Both the position numbers and the translations under genes were made by a program. This document shows positions 48,973-61,527 of a stretch of 64,000 nucleotides of DNA, one piece after another. Numbering within the stretch: the first letter of the stretch is position 1; every line of letters begins with the position of its first letter. The notes beneath the pieces are model-generated. The model saw only the letters and a list, made by a program, of their open reading frames with translations. It had not been told where the DNA came from and searched no databases. Origin of the DNA: Campylobacter novaezeelandiae (lineage in GTDB: Bacteria; Campylobacterota; Campylobacteria; Campylobacterales; Campylobacteraceae); contig NZ_QPGR01000002.1 of the NCBI RefSeq assembly GCF_004323845.1, forward strand, positions 1 to 64,000, in the 5' to 3' direction.

Positions 48973-49050
48973 TGGTCGGGGTGAAAGGATTCGAACCTTC
49001 GGCCCCTTGGTCCCAAACCAAGTGCGCTAACCAGACTGCGCTACACCCCG
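48973..49050 (-). tRNA. tRNA-Pro (TGG)
   Basis: Acceptor CGGGGTG/CACCCCG, anticodon loop TTTGGGA with TGG, CCA encoded. First in transcription order of the cluster. Confidence 0.92.
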
Positions 49051-49101
49051 AGTTAAAAAGCTAACATTCTAGCATAAAAAATAATACAAGTCAAGAATTT
49101 A

Positions 49102-49938
49102 TTATTCCCTAACACGCAAAAATATAGGAAAACGTGGTAAAGAATTTTTTGTCAATCCATTAAATTTATAAGTGATGATAGAACCTATTTTTGGAGGATT
49201 TTCTCTATCGTTATCTTTAAGTCCTGAACCAATTTTAATGATTTTTGTATTAGGCAACTCACACAATAAAGCTCCAATTTTATTCTCATATTTACCTTTT
49301 CCTTTTGTATAACCTACAACTTTACATTCATCATCAAAAAAAGGTTTTAATTTTAAAGAAAAATTTGATCTTTTATTCTCATAAGACATAGAATTTTTTC
49401 TTACTATAACTCCTTCGCCACCATTTTTTATAATATTTTCATAAAAATTATTCAAATGTTTTTTATCTTTAATAAAAATTTGAGGAATAATTTTTATATA
49501 AGGATTAGGATATTTTTTTAAATACTCTTGCAAAACTTCTAAACGATTTAATAAAGTACATTCTTTAAGCTTAAATTCTTCACAAGCGTTTGGAACATCA
49601 AAAACATTGTAAGTTACTTTTTCCCAAAGCGTATTATTGATTTCATTTTTTCTTATAAGGGCTGAAATTTGATCAAAACTTGCTCTTTGTATCCATAATT
49701 CCCCATCAAGAGCAAAATTTGGAAAATTTTGAGCAAAAAACAAAGGGACAAATATAGGATAGTTTTTACGCGTTTTAAACACTCTGCCATCCCAAATTCC
49801 TCTTACTCCATCAAGTTTTTCACTCATTACATAAGTTTTTATATCTTCTTTATCAAAAAATTTTTCATCATAGGTATCAAATAATAAAACCGCCTTCGAA
49901 AAAGAAATAAAAAAGATTAATAATGCAATATTTCTCAT
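49102..49938 (-). CDS. Exported ATP-dependent DNA ligase
   Basis: 278 residues with a signal peptide (MRNIALLIFFISFSKA). Nucleotidyl-transferase motif I EKLDGVRG at about 41-48 (Lys is the AMP site), LDGELW (motif III) and GGEGVIVRKN (motif IV), with a short OB domain ending in the conserved FPIFLRVRE. It seals DNA nicks with ATP; the signal suggests a periplasmic site, perhaps acting on incoming DNA in natural transformation, as proposed for LigE-type enzymes. That role is inference. Adjacent to the AMIN gene. Confidence 0.88.
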   Translation of the reverse strand: MRNIALLIFFISFSKAVLLFDTYDEKFFDKEDIKTYVMSEKLDGVRGIWDGRVFKTRKNYPIFVPLFFAQNFPNFALDGELWIQRASFDQISALIRKNEINNTLWEKVTYNVFDVPNACEEFKLKECTLLNRLEVLQEYLKKYPNPYIKIIPQIFIKDKKHLNNFYENIIKNGGEGVIVRKNSMSYENKRSNFSLKLKPFFDDECKVVGYTKGKGKYENKIGALLCELPNTKIIKIGSGLKDNDRENPPKIGSIITYKFNGLTKNSLPRFPIFLRVRE

Positions 49939-50593
49939 CTATAGCAAATTTATGATATAACCCGTAGAATCTTTTTGAATTTTATAACTATATTTTCCAT
50001 CTAAATAAATCACCAAACGATAGTATCCTTTATGAGATCCAAAATCTATTCTTTTAAATAAAGAGTCTTTAAGTCTAATATTTTTAGTTGGCTGAATATT
50101 ATCTGATTTAAAATCTAAAACAATCTTGCTAGGATTTCCTATTGAAAAATCAGATAATATTTCATCGCTTGTGCTAAATTTGATCTTATTTTTATAAGTT
50201 GTATAAGCTATGAAATCATATATTTTATCTGTTTGTATAGGAAGTTCTATGCTAACAGAAGTATTTAAATCTGATTTAGAATTATTTTTCTCTGGTATAG
50301 TCACAGAAACATCTAAAATTTTAGAAGGATCAGGGGCTTTTACTCTTGTTAAGACATAACGATCATGCCAATCTATGCTTTTATTGATATCAAGATTTAA
50401 GTCGCTCTCGCTTCCATCAAGATTAATATAATGAAAAGTAACGCCTTTAAGAATTCTTGCACTTGAATTAAATTTAACTTCTTCTTTTTGAAAAGATTCT
50501 GGGATTATGATATTATCACTTAAATTTTGTTCTATATCAAAAGGATTTTTAGCGTTTGCAAAAGCATATAAAAACAATAAAATATATAATAAT

Positions 50594-50604
<11 letters not shown>
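49939..50604 (-). CDS. AMIN-domain periplasmic protein
   Basis: 221 residues with a signal peptide (cleavage near ANA). The last 100 residues form an AMIN domain (IKFSTSDEILSDFSIGNPSKIVLDF, here in part, and KGYYRLVIYLDGKYSYKI), a wall- or envelope-targeting module found in amidases and secretins. There is no catalytic domain. It starts inside the end of the DivIC-like gene (11-base overlap) and is next to the ligase gene with no gap. Confidence 0.8.
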
Positions 50605-53137
<2,533 letters not shown>

Positions 53138-53331
53138 TATTTTCCCTTAAAAAAATTTAATTTGAATTTTAACAAAATAAAGCTAAATAATGCATTACTT
53201 AAAAATTATTTTATTAAAAACTATAAGTTTTTATTTTTATTGAAAGATTACAAAAATTAAAGTTTTTATGAATTTTTAAATGAAATTTTATAAAATATTT
53301 TATTTAAGAAAAATCAAGGATTAACTCACCA

Positions 53332-54195
53332 ATGAAAAAAACAATCACAATAGCTCATTCTCCTGATGCTGATGATATTTTTATGTATATGGCGATTAAA
53401 TTTGGCTGGATTGGCAATGAATTTGATTATAAAAATAAAGCTTTAGATATACAAAGTCTAAATGAATTTGCTCTTCAAAACTACTATGATGTTAGTGCTA
53501 TTTCTTTTGCTCTTTATCCCTTAATCGCTAAAGAATACGCACTTTTACGCACAGCTATGAGCTTTGGAGAGGGTTATGGGCCAAAACTCATTAAGAAAAA
53601 AGAAACGAAACTAAAAAGAAATTTTAAAGTAGCACTAAGTGGAGTAAATACTACAAATGCTTTAATTTTTCGTATAAAGTATCCAGAAGCTAGAATTATT
53701 TATAAAAATTTCTTAGAAATTGAAAAAGCAGTATTAGAAGGTGAGGTCGATGCTGGAGTTTTAATCCATGAAAGCATTTTAGAATTTGATACAAAACTTT
53801 GTGTAGAAGTAGAACTTTGGGATATTTGGCTAGAATTCGCAAAAGAAAATCTGCCCTTACCTTTAGGCGGAATGGCCTTACGTCGCTCTTTGCCTATCAC
53901 AGACGCAATCAAAATAGAAAAAGATCTCATAAATGCTGTTAAAATAGCTCATCTAAATTCTAAAATTTTAATCCCTATGCTAATGGAAAGAAAATTTATA
54001 CGTGTAGATGAATTAAAACTTAAAACTTATTTATCTTTATATGCCAATCAAAATTCTATTTATTTAAACGAAATTCAAACCAAAGCCCTTGATACACTTT
54101 TTAAACTAGGATATGAACATAAGTTTTATGATAAAATAATCCACACAAATGATTATCTTATTCCTAGCGAATATGAAAATGCTAGATATTCTTAA
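53332..54195 (+). CDS. MqnA/MqnD-family menaquinone (futalosine pathway) enzyme
   Basis: 287 residues with the VitK2_biosynth fold: AHSPDADDIFMYMAIKFGWI at the start, YDVSAISFALYPLIAKEY and GEVDAGVLIHESILEFD. The HSPDADD and the two-lobe binding-protein layout fit MqnD (dihydroxynaphthoate synthase) better than MqnA, but I cannot exclude a paralogue. Works with the nucleosidase at 44364. It starts a rightward unit with fliQ and murB. Confidence 0.75.
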   Translation: MKKTITIAHSPDADDIFMYMAIKFGWIGNEFDYKNKALDIQSLNEFALQNYYDVSAISFALYPLIAKEYALLRTAMSFGEGYGPKLIKKKETKLKRNFKVALSGVNTTNALIFRIKYPEARIIYKNFLEIEKAVLEGEVDAGVLIHESILEFDTKLCVEVELWDIWLEFAKENLPLPLGGMALRRSLPITDAIKIEKDLINAVKIAHLNSKILIPMLMERKFIRVDELKLKTYLSLYANQNSIYLNEIQTKALDTLFKLGYEHKFYDKIIHTNDYLIPSEYENARYS

Positions 54196-54204
54196 AGGAA
54201 AATT

Positions 54205-54474
54205 ATGGATGAAAGCACTCTTGTAGCCCTTGGGGTTGCTACTTTTAAAGTTACACTGTTAATCTCTTTACCTATGCTTCTTGCAGGACTTATAGCAGGA
54301 CTTATTATAAGTATTTTTCAAGCTACAACACAGATAAATGAAATGACACTTTCTTTTGTTCCAAAAATTATTTTAGTTGTAATTGTAATCATCTTTTTGA
54401 TGCCTTGGATGACAACAACAATGATAGAATTTACCGAAAATATTTTAAATCAAATTCCAACTTTTATTAAATGA
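54205..54474 (+). CDS. fliQ: Flagellar export protein FliQ
   Basis: 89 residues with two membrane spans (about 15-40 and 50-75), SLPMLLAGLIAGLIISIFQATTQINEMTL is the conserved core (quoted partly: IFQATTQINEMTLSFVPK). Component of the flagellar type III export gate with FliP and FliR. Overlaps murB as ATGA, an odd but conserved pairing in Campylobacter. Confidence 0.95.
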   Translation: MDESTLVALGVATFKVTLLISLPMLLAGLIAGLIISIFQATTQINEMTLSFVPKIILVVIVIIFLMPWMTTTMIEFTENILNQIPTFIK

Positions 54475-55247
54475 TCATAGATTTTAAAAAATACTCTTCA
54501 GTGCGTATAGGTGATAAATTTGAAGTTCAAGTTTTAAATAAAATAGAAGAATTTGATGGCTTTTTAATAGGTGGAGCAAATAATTTACTAATTAGCCCAA
54601 AACCTAAAAAAATGGGGATTTTAGGAGATATTTTTGATTTTATAGAAATACTTGATAAAAATAAAGACTTTCTCATCTTACGCATAGGTTGCAAAACAAA
54701 AGCGAGTAAAATTTATCGCTTTGCTAAAGAAAATAATCTTTTAGGCTTTGAGTTTTTACAAAAAATCCCAGGCACACTTGGGGGACTTTTAAAAATGAAT
54801 GCAGGGCTTAAAGAAGAATGCATCAGTCAAAATTTGATCAAAATCGCCACTGCCGAAGGCGAAATTATGCGTGAAAATATAAATTTTGCTTACCGCTTTT
54901 GTCCTTTGCAAACGCCTTTTTTTTGGGCTGAATTTAAACTTTTCTTTGGCTTTGATAAAACAAAAGACGAGTTTTTAAAAAATGCCAGAAACAACCAACC
55001 AAGCGGTGCAAGCTTTGGATCTATCTTTAAAAATCCAAAAGATAATTTCGCAGGAGCCTTAATCGAAGCTGTAGGACTTAAAGGTTTTAGTAAAAATGAC
55101 GCTATGCTAAGTGATAAACACGCCAATTTTTTAATCAATAAAAAAAACGCCAGCTTTGATGATGCATTTTTTCTTATAGAACTTGCTAAGAAAAGAGTTT
55201 TTGAAAAATTTGGAATTTTATTAGAAGAAGAAGTCATTATACTTTAA
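54471..55247 (+). CDS. murB: UDP-N-acetylenolpyruvoylglucosamine reductase
   Basis: 258 residues, shorter than E. coli MurB (type II/III compact form). FAD-binding GGANNLLISP near 37 and LQKIPGTLGGLLKMNAGL, with catalytic Ser and Glu in SGASFGSIFKNP and the last strand. It makes UDP-MurNAc for peptidoglycan. Start overlaps fliQ. Confidence 0.92.
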   Translation: MIIDFKKYSSVRIGDKFEVQVLNKIEEFDGFLIGGANNLLISPKPKKMGILGDIFDFIEILDKNKDFLILRIGCKTKASKIYRFAKENNLLGFEFLQKIPGTLGGLLKMNAGLKEECISQNLIKIATAEGEIMRENINFAYRFCPLQTPFFWAEFKLFFGFDKTKDEFLKNARNNQPSGASFGSIFKNPKDNFAGALIEAVGLKGFSKNDAMLSDKHANFLINKKNASFDDAFFLIELAKKRVFEKFGILLEEEVIIL

Positions 55248-55270
55248 TTTGCTTATTTTAAAGGATTTTT

Positions 55271-58200
55271 ATGAAATTTATCAATTTAAATCAAAAAGAT
55301 TTTTTTAATCCTTATTATTTTAAAAAACAAATCACACAAAATGAATTTGATAGTTTCAAAAAGCTTTTAAACATTTACTTAGATGATCTTAAAAACTCTA
55401 AAAATCAAAATGAAGATTATCTAGTGGCTAATGCTCTTGCACCCTTTTTAAAAGCTTTAAATTTTAATACCGCTATAAAACATAAACAAAAAGGAAAAAG
55501 TGAGATTGATCTAAGTCTTATCAATAAAGAAGAGCTAGAAGTTATTATAGAAGCTAAAAAACAAGGCTCTAAAGAATTTATCACGCCAAATTCTTTAAAT
55601 TCAAAGGCACTTTGCGAAAGCATACTTTACTATCTTAGAGAAAGAGAACATAATTTTAATCTAAAATTTATCATCATCACTAATTTTTATGAATTTTATA
55701 TTTTTAAGGCAAGAGTTTTTGAAGAATTATTTTTCAATGATACAAATTTCAAAAAACTTCTTAATGCTTTTAATGATAACAACTCTCTTATCAACAACAC
55801 AGAAAAATTTTACAAAGAATGCTCTAAGCTTATAGAAAATAAAAAGCAAAATTTAGAAGGCTTTTTTATAGATTTAAAGATCTTTAATGACAAAGAAAAG
55901 CAAAATTTTAAAAATTTAAAAACTATTTTTAAAATTTTTAATAAAGATTTTTTACACAATGAATTTAATCCCAACGATGCAAATTCCTTAAATAACGCCT
56001 TTTACAAAGAGCTTTTATACATCTTAGGGCTTTATGAGAGCAAACAAAACTCAAAACTCATCATCACAAAAAGCCAAGAGAGTGAAGAAGAGCAAGGCAC
56101 TTTTTATACTGCTATAAATTCTAAGCTTGAAAAAGAAGATTTTGAAACCATTTTAAAACTTTTAATCTTATGGCTAAATCGCATTTTATTTTTAAAACTT
56201 ATAGAGTCAAATTTGGTGCGTTTTAATGATGATAAAAATTTGAAATTTTTAAATTTTAAAAAAATCCCTGATTTTGACAAACTTAGCGAACTTTTCTTTG
56301 AGATTTTGGCTAAAGAAAAAAGCAAAAGAAAGAAAAGTGTATTTGCTTATCTGCCTTATCTAAATTCTTCTTTATTTGAAAAACAAAGCATAGAAAATAC
56401 GCTTGAAATTTCAAGCCTAAGCAATGATTTAAAACTTTATTACTATAAAAACACTATATTAAAAGATGACAAATGCAAGGCTAAAAAAGGACAAGTGGGG
56501 CTTTTAGAATATTTGTTTGAATTTTTAGATAGCTTTGATTTTGGTAGCGATGATGAACAAAGCGAAATTCTAAGGCAAAAAGAACTCATAAGCTCAAGTG
56601 TTTTAGGAAATGTTTTTGAAAAACTAAACGGCTATAAAGAAGGAAGTTTTTATACGCCAAGCTTTATCACTTCTTATATGTGCAAAGAAAGTATCACAAA
56701 AATCGTGCTTGATAAATTTAATGCTAAATTTGATCTTGATGCTAAGGATATAAGCGAACTAAAAAAGTCTTTAAAAAAAGAAGATAAAAAGATACAAAAA
56801 GAGCTTTTAAACTCCATAAAAATTTGCGATCCTGCCGTAGGAAGTGGGCATTTTCTAGTTTCTGCTTTAAATTGTTTGCTTAGCATTTATGATGAGTTAA
56901 ATCTTTTTGATGAAGAATTTTACCTAGAAGTGCAAAACGATGAAATTCTCATCACAGATAGAAAAGGCGAGTTTATAGAGTATAAACGTCCAAGCACACC
57001 TAAAGATAAAGTCCATCTTATCCAACAAGAACTTTTTCATACTAAAAAAGACATCATAGAAAATAATCTTTTTGGGGTTGATATCAACCCAAACTCTTGC
57101 GAGATCACGAAGCTAAGGCTTTGGATAGAGCTTTTAAAACACAGCTTTTACCAAAACTTTGATGATGAAACTTATCACGATCTCAAAACCCTACCAAATA
57201 TCGATATAAACATAAAATGCGGGAATTCTTTGGTATCTTACTTTGAAATTGATAAAAGCCTAAGTCACTATCCAAACATCAAAGAACGTATGAGCAAATA
57301 CAAACGCATAGTAAAAGACTATAAAGAGGGCTTTTACACGGATAAAAATCTCATTGCCAAAGAAATAAAAAATCTCCAAGAAAGCTTTAAAAATTTTTGC
57401 TTGAAAGATAAATTTAACAAAGAGATCAAACAGCTCACAAATGGGGCAAACGAGTATTCTAAAAAATACGGCGATTTTTTGGCCGATGAACATCACGATG
57501 AAAAATTTAAAAGCTTTTTTTCTAAAAATATGTTTGAATTCAGTTTTGATGAAAAAGTAGCAAGAAAAGAATTTAAAAAGCTTTTAGAGCTTTATGAGCG
57601 TATTTTCGAACTAGAAAAATCACATCCTTTTGAATGGCGTTTTGAATTCCCTGAAATTTTAGACGATGATGGAAATTTCAAAGGCTTTGATCTAATCATT
57701 GGCAATCCACCTTATATAAAAGAAAATGATAATAAAGAGCTTTTTGCCAATACAAAAAAGTTAAGAACTTATCAAGGAAAAATGGATATTTGGTATCATT
57801 TCGTAGGGCGTGGATTTGATATACTTAAGAATAATGGATATTTAGCATTTATCGCTACAAATAATTGGGTTACAAATTCAGGGGCTAAAAAACTACGCAA
57901 TATAGTTTTAGAAGAATCTCAAATTTTAAGCCTTGTTGATTTTAGTTCTTTTATGGTGTTTGATTCTGCAAGCATACAAACTATGATAATGCAATTTCAA
58001 AAAATAAAACCGCCTAAAAATTACGAATTTCATTTTGCTAAAATCACAACTCAAACTCCAATTTATGAAGATGTTATAAATCTTTTAAAAAATGAAAAAA
58101 CCCAAAACAATGAAATTTTAAGCATAAATTTAACTCCAAAAAAATTTATAGATAAAACTTTGAATTTCACAAAAAGCGACTATGAAGAACTTTTTAACAA

Positions 58201-59029
58201 AATCCAAAAATATGGAAAATTTTACCTTGAAGAAAAAGAAGTAGCACAAGGAATAGTTTATCCTCAAGAAAATATAAATAAAAAATCTTTAGAAATTTTA
58301 GGAAATAATTTTTATTTAGGACAGGGAATTCAAAAATTAACAAATGAAGAAGTAGAAAATTTAAATCTTTTAAAAAATGAAAAAACACTTTTAAAACCAA
58401 TTTTTGAAAGCGATAATATTCAAAAATATTTTGTAAAAAGATATAATTATTTTTGGGTTATTTATACAAATTCATCTTTTAAAAATCCAAATTCTATGGA
58501 TAATTATCCAAATTTGAAAAAACATTTAGATAAATTTCAAAAGGTTATCACTTCTGATAATAAACCTTATGGTTTGCACCGAGCAAGAGATGAAAAATTT
58601 TTTACAGGAAGTCCTAGAATAGTAGCACTTAGAAAATGCGTAGGTGAGCCTAAATTTAGTTATGTTGATTTTGATTGCTATGTTTCAGCGACTTTTTATG
58701 TAATTAAAACTCAAAGAATTAATGTTAAATATTTAACTGCTATTTTAAATTCAAAACTTATAGCATTTTGGTTAAAACATAAAGGAAAAATGCAAGGCAA
58801 TAATTATCAAATTGACAAAGAGCCTTTGCTAAATATCCCTATAGTAACTATAAATTCCAAAAATCAAAAAATAGTCGATGAGCTTGTAAATTTAGTCGAC
58901 GAGATTTTAAAAGCTAAAAAACAAGACAAAAACGCAAATACTCAAAAACTAGAAAATAAAATCAATTCTTTGGTTTATAAACTTTACAATCTCACTGAAG
59001 AAGAAATAAAAATCATAGAAGGAAAGTAA
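55271..59029 (+). CDS. Type IIG-like fused restriction endonuclease / DNA methyltransferase
   Basis: 1252 residues in one chain. A PD-(D/E)xK-like nuclease region is near the start (E78-I-D80 ... E94-A-K96, in EIDLSL and IIEAKKQG). The adenine methyltransferase core follows: GSFYTPSFITSYM at about 460, SAM motif I CDPAVGSGHFLVSA at about 519, FGVDINPNSCEITKLRLW and target-base motif IGNPPYI with NPPY at about 812. The last 250 residues look like the target-recognition domain. It recognises, methylates and cuts foreign DNA. No poly-G tract interrupts it. The next gene starts two bases later. The specificity is unknown. Confidence 0.88.
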   Translation: MKFINLNQKDFFNPYYFKKQITQNEFDSFKKLLNIYLDDLKNSKNQNEDYLVANALAPFLKALNFNTAIKHKQKGKSEIDLSLINKEELEVIIEAKKQGSKEFITPNSLNSKALCESILYYLREREHNFNLKFIIITNFYEFYIFKARVFEELFFNDTNFKKLLNAFNDNNSLINNTEKFYKECSKLIENKKQNLEGFFIDLKIFNDKEKQNFKNLKTIFKIFNKDFLHNEFNPNDANSLNNAFYKELLYILGLYESKQNSKLIITKSQESEEEQGTFYTAINSKLEKEDFETILKLLILWLNRILFLKLIESNLVRFNDDKNLKFLNFKKIPDFDKLSELFFEILAKEKSKRKKSVFAYLPYLNSSLFEKQSIENTLEISSLSNDLKLYYYKNTILKDDKCKAKKGQVGLLEYLFEFLDSFDFGSDDEQSEILRQKELISSSVLGNVFEKLNGYKEGSFYTPSFITSYMCKESITKIVLDKFNAKFDLDAKDISELKKSLKKEDKKIQKELLNSIKICDPAVGSGHFLVSALNCLLSIYDELNLFDEEFYLEVQNDEILITDRKGEFIEYKRPSTPKDKVHLIQQELFHTKKDIIENNLFGVDINPNSCEITKLRLWIELLKHSFYQNFDDETYHDLKTLPNIDINIKCGNSLVSYFEIDKSLSHYPNIKERMSKYKRIVKDYKEGFYTDKNLIAKEIKNLQESFKNFCLKDKFNKEIKQLTNGANEYSKKYGDFLADEHHDEKFKSFFSKNMFEFSFDEKVARKEFKKLLELYERIFELEKSHPFEWRFEFPEILDDDGNFKGFDLIIGNPPYIKENDNKELFANTKKLRTYQGKMDIWYHFVGRGFDILKNNGYLAFIATNNWVTNSGAKKLRNIVLEESQILSLVDFSSFMVFDSASIQTMIMQFQKIKPPKNYEFHFAKITTQTPIYEDVINLLKNEKTQNNEILSINLTPKKFIDKTLNFTKSDYEELFNKIQKYGKFYLEEKEVAQGIVYPQENINKKSLEILGNNFYLGQGIQKLTNEEVENLNLLKNEKTLLKPIFESDNIQKYFVKRYNYFWVIYTNSSFKNPNSMDNYPNLKKHLDKFQKVITSDNKPYGLHRARDEKFFTGSPRIVALRKCVGEPKFSYVDFDCYVSATFYVIKTQRINVKYLTAILNSKLIAFWLKHKGKMQGNNYQIDKEPLLNIPIVTINSKNQKIVDELVNLVDEILKAKKQDKNANTQKLENKINSLVYKLYNLTEEEIKIIEGK

Positions 59030-59030
59030 T

Positions 59031-61499
59031 ATGCATAAAGGAAGAGATGATTTAATTTCACCAGAAGAAGCAGAAAAAGGCGTTGAAATAGTTTCTAAAA
59101 TATGCAGAGTTGATAAAGAAAAAATACATTATCCAACCGTGGAATGCAATGGACCAAGCATAAGTGAATATAAATTTGATTATTTTCCTCCTAGTTTATT
59201 GCATACAGATTTTAAATATGAAATTAAATTTATTAATTGTAAATTTGGTTCTTGGGAAGACTTTAATTTATATAATACATCAAATAATTTTTTGGTTTTT
59301 GTAAATTGTGAATTTGATTATATATGCTTAAATAATGATTTAGTTACAGATAACACATTTAAATTAAACAATAAATTATATTTTTTTGGTTGCAAATTTA
59401 ATGGAGATATTGACATTGGAAAGGCTAATATTAATGGCGAAATAAAATTTAATGGTTGTATTTTTAAAAATGTTTTTTATTTTAATGTTAAAGAATATTT
59501 GTCAAGTATTAAAATAAAAAATTGTATTTTTTATAAATCATTTTATATGTTGGGTTCTTTTAAAAATGAAGCTAGTTTTGATAATTCTATATTTAAAGAT
59601 TATGTTTATTTTAATGAGTGTGAATTTGAAAAAACTGCTAGTTTTTATGGAGTGAGGTTTGAAAAAGCTGCGAATTTCAGTGCTTGTTATTTTAAAGAAC
59701 CAAAAGCTGTAAATTTAATCAATGTCGATATAGATAAGCTAGATTTTAAATCAGTGGAGAAATATATAGAAGATAACTATCAAGATAAAAGTTATAAAGG
59801 GGAAATCAAGAGAATCAAGGATAAAAAAGAGAAATTTAAAATTCAAAACGAACATCAATTAAGATATGCCAAAAATTTAAAAGACTCTTTCAGGGTTATA
59901 AAAGATGTTTTAATCACCCAAAACAATAAATTAGAAGCTCAAGAATGGCACAAGCTAGAGCTTTACGCAAAAGAGAAAGAATTGGAAATTCAATTAAGTA
60001 AAAATAAAAATGACAATTTAAAAAAAGAATCTAAAAATCAAGTATATAATCCTAAGGATTATGAAAAATTTAATTATTCAAGACTGAAAGCATTAAAATC
60101 AAAGTTAATGCCTTTAATTTTTTATTCTTTATTACCAATGGCACATACATTATTTCTACCATTTTATTTATTTTGCACTATTTTTATAATAATAAAAATA
60201 ATAACAAAGATATTAATAAAAATATCAAAATTATTTTATTATTTTTATATATCTTTTAGACCTTTAGAATGGAATAAGTTTATAATTTTTTGGAAAGTAA
60301 AATTTAATCATTGTATAAAAAAATTAATGACTTTTGGAAGAAAAATGCTAGATTTTACTTTATGGTTTGATTGTATTTTATTGCAAGTTTATAGGAATAC
60401 TAGTAATCATCATACAAATTTCTTAAAAATTTTAAATTTTACAATTTTAATGATTTCATCATATGCTATTTTTAGCTTATTATTTTTAAATAATATGGAT
60501 TTTATATTATCTTTTGATCCAATGACAATAGCTGCAATGAATTATATCGTTTTATTAATGTTATTAATTATTTTTATTAGCCTTACAAGGCAATTATATC
60601 AACATGGTGCTATTTTATTATTTCTTATTTGTGGTCTTTTTATAATCAGCATAGCATCATTTTTATCGCCAATATACATTCCAGCTTTTTATTTTTTAAT
60701 TTATTTTGTAGGTATATTAATTTCCTATCTTTTATTTATCTGTAAAATTAAACTTTTTGTTTTTATTTCGAGATTGTTTGCCTATATTTGTCTAATTGGG
60801 GTTGTTATTTTAAAACCTCAACTTATCAATCCTTTTGTAGGAATTTTTTCATCAGATAAACTTTATGAAAGTAAATTTGAAAAAAGGTTAAATGACTTAA
60901 ATACAAGTGCTATTATAAACCTTGCAAAACTATCTCAAAAAGATTTTAATTTCACTAAAGAATATATAAATATTTCTTTTACAGAATTAAATTCAGCTAA
61001 GGCTTTGATAATAGCAAATAAAGAAAAATTAAAAGAAATTTTATCTAAAGTGTATGATGATAAATATGAAAGTGGTTATAAAAAGGTCTTAAATGAACTA
61101 GAAAATAACACATCAAATGTAAAAAATATCATAGAAAAAATAGACAATAAAAATAACAATAGCGTTGTATCTGCTCAACTTAACCAATTTTTAAAATTAA
61201 ATTTTACTCAAGAAGTAGATTTTTTACATGGAATAAAAAGAAATTTTTCTATATCTGAAAAACTATCACCTGAGCAAATGGCTCTTTTTGATCAAAAAGA
61301 CAGTCAAGATAAATTAAAAAATATTTTATCTCTTTTAAATTTCAAAGTAAGCTTTGAAGAAATTTTAAAAATTATAAAACAAGATGAAAATATGCAAGGT
61401 GTTATAAAATCCACTAGTATTTTATATAGCATTATTCTTTTGCTTTGTATATTTTCACTCCAAAAAACCGCACGAAAAAATTCTATAGTGCCAAGCTAA
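59031..61499 (+). CDS. Pentapeptide-repeat multispan membrane protein, function unknown
   Basis: 822 residues. After about 60 polar residues, an aromatic/Asn/Cys-rich pentapeptide-type repeat runs to about 225 (FINCKFGSW, FVNCEFDYI, FNGCIFKNV, FNECEFEKT). A charged helical part follows (about 240-345). Membrane spans come next at about 358-395, 466-487, 503-525, 526-548, 552-572 and 575-595. A large polar domain and a final span near 794-812 end it. The gene lies one base after the restriction-modification gene, so the two are probably one operon. DNA is even more AT-rich than the neighbours. No homologue I can name. Confidence 0.7.
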   Translation: MHKGRDDLISPEEAEKGVEIVSKICRVDKEKIHYPTVECNGPSISEYKFDYFPPSLLHTDFKYEIKFINCKFGSWEDFNLYNTSNNFLVFVNCEFDYICLNNDLVTDNTFKLNNKLYFFGCKFNGDIDIGKANINGEIKFNGCIFKNVFYFNVKEYLSSIKIKNCIFYKSFYMLGSFKNEASFDNSIFKDYVYFNECEFEKTASFYGVRFEKAANFSACYFKEPKAVNLINVDIDKLDFKSVEKYIEDNYQDKSYKGEIKRIKDKKEKFKIQNEHQLRYAKNLKDSFRVIKDVLITQNNKLEAQEWHKLELYAKEKELEIQLSKNKNDNLKKESKNQVYNPKDYEKFNYSRLKALKSKLMPLIFYSLLPMAHTLFLPFYLFCTIFIIIKIITKILIKISKLFYYFYISFRPLEWNKFIIFWKVKFNHCIKKLMTFGRKMLDFTLWFDCILLQVYRNTSNHHTNFLKILNFTILMISSYAIFSLLFLNNMDFILSFDPMTIAAMNYIVLLMLLIIFISLTRQLYQHGAILLFLICGLFIISIASFLSPIYIPAFYFLIYFVGILISYLLFICKIKLFVFISRLFAYICLIGVVILKPQLINPFVGIFSSDKLYESKFEKRLNDLNTSAIINLAKLSQKDFNFTKEYINISFTELNSAKALIIANKEKLKEILSKVYDDKYESGYKKVLNELENNTSNVKNIIEKIDNKNNNSVVSAQLNQFLKLNFTQEVDFLHGIKRNFSISEKLSPEQMALFDQKDSQDKLKNILSLLNFKVSFEEILKIIKQDENMQGVIKSTSILYSIILLLCIFSLQKTARKNSIVPS

Positions 61500-61516
61500 G
61501 CTTTTAAGGCTTAGCT
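61494..61516. terminator. Hairpin terminator, bidirectional
   Basis: An 8-base perfect stem AGCTAAGC and GCTTAGCT around TTTTAAG. It begins inside the stop region of the pentapeptide gene and stands between two convergent genes. AGCTAAGC is repeated once more just after. Confidence 0.7.
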
Positions 61517-61527
61517 AAGCTTTATAA

